DNA from: JACDAE01 sp963717195
GTDB taxonomy: Bacteria; Chloroflexota; Ktedonobacteria; Ktedonobacterales; Ktedonobacteraceae
Assembly: GCA_963717195.1 (NCBI GenBank)
Contig: CAVQVR010000013.1
Span: forward strand, 261,843 to 325,842
Length of the DNA: 64,000 bases
Reading direction: 5' to 3'
In this document: in pieces, positions 60,563 to 64,000 of the stretch
Numbering within the stretch: position 1 is the first letter of the stretch
Layout: every line of letters begins with the position of its first letter
Notes under the pieces: generated by a model
Told to the model about the DNA's origin: nothing
Database searches by the model: none
What the model saw: only the letters and a program-made list of their open reading frames with translations
Translations under genes and position numbers: made by a program

Positions 60563-61116
60563 GCTCAACTGGTGATAACGAACGGCCTTGAGATCAGGAG
60601 AGAGTGGCAACTTGGTTGCTTTTTCTTTTTCCCATTCATATGCGGCAAGGTGTCCCTGCCAGCGGTGTTCCTGTCTTCCTTATGGGTTTATCATGGCTGT
60701 CTCTCCTGCAAAAAGGGAGGAAAGCGGCACTCTAAGGTGTTTTCCATCTTCAAGTAGGACCCTCTTCACTGACAGGCTCATCCGCAATATTCCGCGAAAA
60801 AACACGGGGTTTGCCGTGAAAAATTCGGGGTAAAACTAGCGCGAGAAGTCCTTCGTTTCAGGTACACTCTGAGAGAAATGGAAGCTCAGCATGCGGTAAG
60901 CGATCCTTTCATCATCAAGATATTTTGAGAATAAAAGGAGTAAAAAGGACATGTCGCACTATGATATCATCATTCTCATTCTCCGTTTCCTAGTCTTACG
61001 CAGCGTCTAACGTCTTGCCCAACTTTGTCTCTTTCATCTGCGCTCGATTGACCGTTTCGTCGTTCTAGGAAGGGGAACACACAACGTGCCTATTCTGCCA
61101 TTTCAACTCTGCACCA
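60563..61116. other. Gap with a 19-codon reading frame behind a strong ribosome-binding site
   Basis: No large gene. At 60951-61010 a 19-codon frame (MSHYDIIILILRFLVLRSV) follows AAAAGGAGTAAAAAGGAC. MSHYDIIIL resembles the start of an FAD-dependent oxidoreductase before its GxGxxG, so it may be the stub of a lost gene, a leader peptide or a small membrane peptide. The alpha/beta-hydrolase follows. Confidence 0.4.
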
Positions 61117-61983
61117 GTGGAGCAGATCATTGCAGGTCCAGCAGGGATTCATCTCTCAGTTGAGACGCATGGGGACATTTCATTTCCCCTCGCGATTGTG
61201 CTCATCCATGGGGGATACCAATCACGACGGTGCTTTAAGCGCCAATATCCTGCTCTGGCTTTGGATCATTTTGTCGTGGGTCTCGACCTACCTGGTCATG
61301 GAATGTCATCTTTACCGGAAGGTGCCATCCTCTCTTCTGCACGGTATGCAGAAAGTGTGCATGCCGTGATCACCGCACTCCATATCGAGGAAAAACCGCT
61401 CGTCCTTGTCGGATGGTCATTTGGGGGAGCCGTCTGTCGCGCGTATCTCAATCACTTTGGGCAAGAGATGAACATTGTTGGGCTTATTCAACTTGCCTCT
61501 CTCTTTGGGGGACTTGCGGCATATGTGTCTCACCTGAAAAATGATCCCCTCTTTCAGCCCGTTCTTGCGGCCTTTGGAGAGGGAGCAATCGACAGCGATG
61601 TCACCCTCCTGCACAAGCGCTTCATGAACCATTTCTTTGAACGGCTGACGTTGTCGCGCCTGGATGAGGATACGTACGACGCGGTCTCTGGGTACAATGA
61701 ACGCGCGTGGTGGAATTTCCTTCCTCGTGGCAATGCATTCGTGCAAGAATGGTCCCGTGATGACGCATTGCAAGGACTCAAAACGCTGACCATTCCAACG
61801 CTGTTGCTGCATGGAAAAGAGGATGCACTGGTTCCTCTTGCCCTCTCGCAGCAGATGAACGAGCTGCTTCCCGCGAGTGAACTCATTGAAATTGACCACT
61901 GTGGTCACTCAGCGATGCTGGAGCGACCAGAGGTCGTCAACCGGGCGATAGGCGATTTTCTCGCCAACCTGGCTGTGGTATAA
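61117..61983 (+). CDS. Alpha/beta-fold hydrolase
   Basis: 288 residues with a GTG start and no clear ribosome-binding site; the true start is uncertain. AIVLIHGGYQSRRCF has the oxyanion HGG, VGWSFGGAV the nucleophile Ser in G-x-S-x-G, LLLHGKEDALVPL the acid Asp and IDHCGHSAMLERPE the His. Cytoplasmic esterase, lipase or dehalogenase-like enzyme; substrate unknown. The propeller gene starts 10 bp after its stop. Confidence 0.87.
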   Translation: MEQIIAGPAGIHLSVETHGDISFPLAIVLIHGGYQSRRCFKRQYPALALDHFVVGLDLPGHGMSSLPEGAILSSARYAESVHAVITALHIEEKPLVLVGWSFGGAVCRAYLNHFGQEMNIVGLIQLASLFGGLAAYVSHLKNDPLFQPVLAAFGEGAIDSDVTLLHKRFMNHFFERLTLSRLDEDTYDAVSGYNERAWWNFLPRGNAFVQEWSRDDALQGLKTLTIPTLLLHGKEDALVPLALSQQMNELLPASELIEIDHCGHSAMLERPEVVNRAIGDFLANLAVV

Positions 61984-61993
61984 GGAGGTCTTT

Positions 61994-63192
61994 ATGTCTG
62001 TTCGTCCATTCATCCGGATAGGCACATTTTCGTTTTGTATTGCAGTGGTGTTTCTCTGCCTTGTTGGACAGGCCCAGGCCAGATCTGTTTCAACACGACA
62101 CCCTGTATCAGTAGGCAAACAAGAGGTGTTACATCTCTTGAGTACGGTCACCATTCCCGGCACTCCTGCATCTCAGTGGTGCTACGATACCGCAGTCGTC
62201 GATGATGGGACCTACTACCTTGCCGACAATGATCGGGCTGGTATCGATGTCATTCACGATGGGAAAAACCCGGCGTACCAGGACATCATCGGCAAAGGGC
62301 AATTCACAGGGATCGGAGGCTGTAAATCTGGCAATTATGACACCAACGGTCCTGAAGGAGTCGTTGTCGCTCACGATCAAATTTTTGCGGGAGATGGTAA
62401 TAGTTCTGTTCGTGTGTACTCATCCGAAACAGGGAAATTGGTCAAAACGATCTCAACACAAGGGCATCTGCGATCCGATGAGATCACCTACGATAGTCGC
62501 GATCAACTGGTCATCGTCGCCAACGGGTCCGAACGTGATTATGCAAAAAAGGATGCCCCCTTCCTTTCATTCATCTCGACGAAAAAAGGCACAACCTACG
62601 ATCAGCTCATCAAAACGCTACAATTCCCTCATGCGGATGCCCTCGAACAACCCATGTGGAATCCGTACGATGGCAAACTCTACGTTGCCATTCCCTCATC
62701 TGATCAGAACATCGGTGGCGAAGTTGATGTCATCGATCTGGCGACAATGAGAGGGACCATTATCCCCACTCCGAACTGTGTACCTGCGGGAATTGCTATT
62801 GCCAATGCAGACCTGGCCGCAGTTGGGTGTGCCAGTGGTGAACAGATTGTTCTCAACATGCACACGCACCAACTGATACGAGTCCCGGTCACGTCCGTCG
62901 ATATCGTAGCAGCGTCCAAACATTTCCTCTACTACGCTTCCTACGGGAGCGACTCCAGGCACCGCAACTTGCGGTTGTTGACTTCAACGGTCATCTTCTA
63001 CAGACCATTCCCATTGCCTCGACCTCCCATACCGTCACGGTCGATGAAGATGGTCATGTCTTTGTGCCCCTTGATGGTGGACGGGTTGCCGTTTTCGAAG
63101 AGACTCACCAATGTCATTCATCTGATACTGCGTTTGTCTTCGGTGATACCGTTGCATCATCAACTCCTAAGAAAGGGCAGACTCGTGCATAA
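61994..63192 (+). pseudogene. Exported NHL/YncE-like propeller protein, frameshifted
   Basis: AAGGAGG lies before the ATG. Signal peptide to about residue 30 (VGQAQA-R), then four or more propeller-like repeats (for example WCYDTAVVDDGTYYLADND and YDGKLYVAIPSSDQNIGGEVDVIDL). At 62966-62969 one C seems lost: CGCAACTTGCGG would be CGCAAC-CTTGCGG for RNLAVVDFNG. In the other frame the protein continues HLLQTIPIASTSHTVTVDEDG to TAA at 63190-63192. The predicted whole is ~400 residues. It overlaps the next gene's GTG (63185). Confidence 0.8.
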
Positions 63193-63901
63193 ATTCAAAA
63201 AAGAAGCACTTGTACCACTTGCTTTGCTTGCTTTCCTGCTGGCCGCTTGCAGTCCGTCCATTCTTCCTGGTGGAAAGATGGCGGGCAAGAAGAGCCAGGG
63301 GACGAAAGAATACGCTATTCACACCATTGAAAGGATGAAAATTCACATGACACATTTCTTACACGCTTCCATGCGTATCACAGCTGTTATGGCAATACTC
63401 TGCCTGATGCTGCTGGTTCTTCCTCACACAACAGCACAGGCTCAGGTGATTTCGCCACACCGCAGTGCGACTGCAACGGGCACCACGCCCCGTCCCAAGG
63501 CGATCGTCCATCCGAATGCTTCTGGTGGAGGATGTAGTAGCACGGTGTATAGCGGAAATAGAACGAGATTTGTGACCTATTCTGCCTGTATCAGCTACTG
63601 GGGACTAAAAGTCTGGCCTGATGCTCATGTCTCCTTTGGAGCGGTAAACGCGGGTCTCTGGCGTGCCTGCCGGGTCACGGTCTACCTGTATGAACACAAC
63701 AATTACGTGACAGGCGTCACCTTCGACTGCCTCGCTGCTGCAAAATCCAATGCGTCCAATGTCTCCTACAATTTTGCGAACGCTGGTTTTGTCTGGTTTG
63801 GGCAAGCCTATCATGCAGACGTGTTTGTCTACTATTACTACAACCCTGATCGTTTCGGCTCCTATGGCCCACGAATATCCAGTCCAATAGAACAGATTTA
63901 A
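63185..63901 (+). CDS. Lipoprotein reading frame continuing without stop into the downstream secreted protein
   Basis: GTG at 63185 follows AAGAAAGGGCAG and begins a lipoprotein signal, VPLALLAFLLAAC-S. The frame is then open to 63901, passing through a second start and signal peptide at 63347 without a stop. A normal lipoprotein would end before that, so the C-terminal part was probably lost or joined by a deletion. Reading it as one 239-residue protein with an internal signal peptide is unlikely. The frame before 63185 belongs to another product, because the propeller gene is in a different frame there. Confidence 0.4.
   Translation: MHKFKKEALVPLALLAFLLAACSPSILPGGKMAGKKSQGTKEYAIHTIERMKIHMTHFLHASMRITAVMAILCLMLLVLPHTTAQAQVISPHRSATATGTTPRPKAIVHPNASGGGCSSTVYSGNRTRFVTYSACISYWGLKVWPDAHVSFGAVNAGLWRACRVTVYLYEHNNYVTGVTFDCLAAAKSNASNVSYNFANAGFVWFGQAYHADVFVYYYYNPDRFGSYGPRISSPIEQI
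63347..63901 (+). CDS. Small secreted protein, unknown function
   Basis: 184 residues from the ATG at 63347, with AAAGGATG 9 nt upstream (an ATG at 63335 is possible). Signal peptide MTHFLHASMRITAVMAILCL to about AQAQ-V, then a Thr/Pro linker. The ~115-residue domain has four Cys (GGGCSS, YSACISY, WRACRVTV, TFDCLAA) that may form two disulfides, and is rich in Tyr and aromatic beta-strand patterns. Exported; no family recognised. Confidence 0.7.
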   Translation: MTHFLHASMRITAVMAILCLMLLVLPHTTAQAQVISPHRSATATGTTPRPKAIVHPNASGGGCSSTVYSGNRTRFVTYSACISYWGLKVWPDAHVSFGAVNAGLWRACRVTVYLYEHNNYVTGVTFDCLAAAKSNASNVSYNFANAGFVWFGQAYHADVFVYYYYNPDRFGSYGPRISSPIEQI

Positions 63902-64000
63902 CTGATCGAATGTCGCTGAGAGAAATGAGGATTGCCTTCTCTTGAGGAAATCGTTTCTCTCCGACAATTCCGGCCTGGGCCATTAGAAACGCTGTCTCAG
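63902..64000. other. Window edge
   Basis: No gene starts in the last 99 bp on the plus strand. Confidence 0.4.

Noticed and set aside
61994..63901. One continuous 635-residue protein
   Set aside because: The frame passes through a frameshifted propeller gene, a lipoprotein signal and a second signal peptide. The real products are in two frames with separate starts at 61994, 63185 and 63347.

Overview
The window looks like chromosome from a Ktedonobacteria-type member of the Chloroflexota. This is inferred from gene content, not from any rRNA, since none is present. The pointers are many eukaryote-like Ser/Thr kinases with C-terminal membrane and sensor parts, XRE-HTH/NB-ARC/TPR regulators, secreted glycosidases, a DUF4097 beta-repeat membrane protein, a DUF4349 lipoprotein and a tyrosine-recombinase island. 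No tRNA, rRNA or CRISPR array was found.

Layout. 1-3.6 kb: the end of an L,D-transpeptidase, an active-looking membrane Ser/Thr kinase and a small membrane protein. 3.7-8.0 kb: a secreted GH27 glycosidase with a frameshift, a long regulatory gap and a GH15 glucoamylase-like enzyme. 8.2-19.3 kb: mostly housekeeping or solitary genes, including an orphan RNA-polymerase alpha-CTD, Rieske oxygenase, GNAT, esterase, RlmI-type methyltransferase, histidine phosphatase, GH127, DUF2071, DUF4097, RluA and a truncated PsbP-like fragment beside a palindromic element. 19.7-23.3 kb: a two-gene LolD/FtsX-type ABC operon behind a consensus promoter.

23.4-30.3 kb: a minus-strand cassette made of an FHA multi-TM protein, a nucleoside-phosphorylase-like protein and a pseudokinase. 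The first two share an Asn/Gly-rich motif, identical over 58 bp of DNA, placed C-terminally in one and N-terminally in the next. This resembles the paired amyloid-signalling motifs of NLR-type systems. The cassette is bracketed by an intact DUF3445 gene and a DUF3445 fragment. 30.4-42.3 kb: DUF4349 lipoprotein, NagZ-like GH3, NnrS, thioesterase, coiled-coil protein, a three-gene ABC-2 exporter behind a promoter-leader-terminator arrangement that looks like an attenuator, a COX4/PRC-like membrane protein, 3-hydroxyacyl-CoA dehydrogenase, and a TSUP permease behind a Fur-type box.

42.5-58.5 kb: two paralogous XRE-NB-ARC-TPR regulators flank a pseudokinase with a zinc ribbon, an integrase/excisionase island (47.0-53.3 kb) with a repeat-bearing HTH protein and a possible -1 frameshift site, a methyltransferase and an unknown protein. 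58.5-64 kb: CPBP protease, SnoaL-like protein, amidohydrolase remnant, alpha/beta hydrolase, a frameshifted secreted propeller and small secreted proteins.

At least four genes (GH27, kinase, phosphorylase, propeller) carry a single small indel. Either the assembly has indel errors or several genes are decaying. This affects every pseudogene call here.
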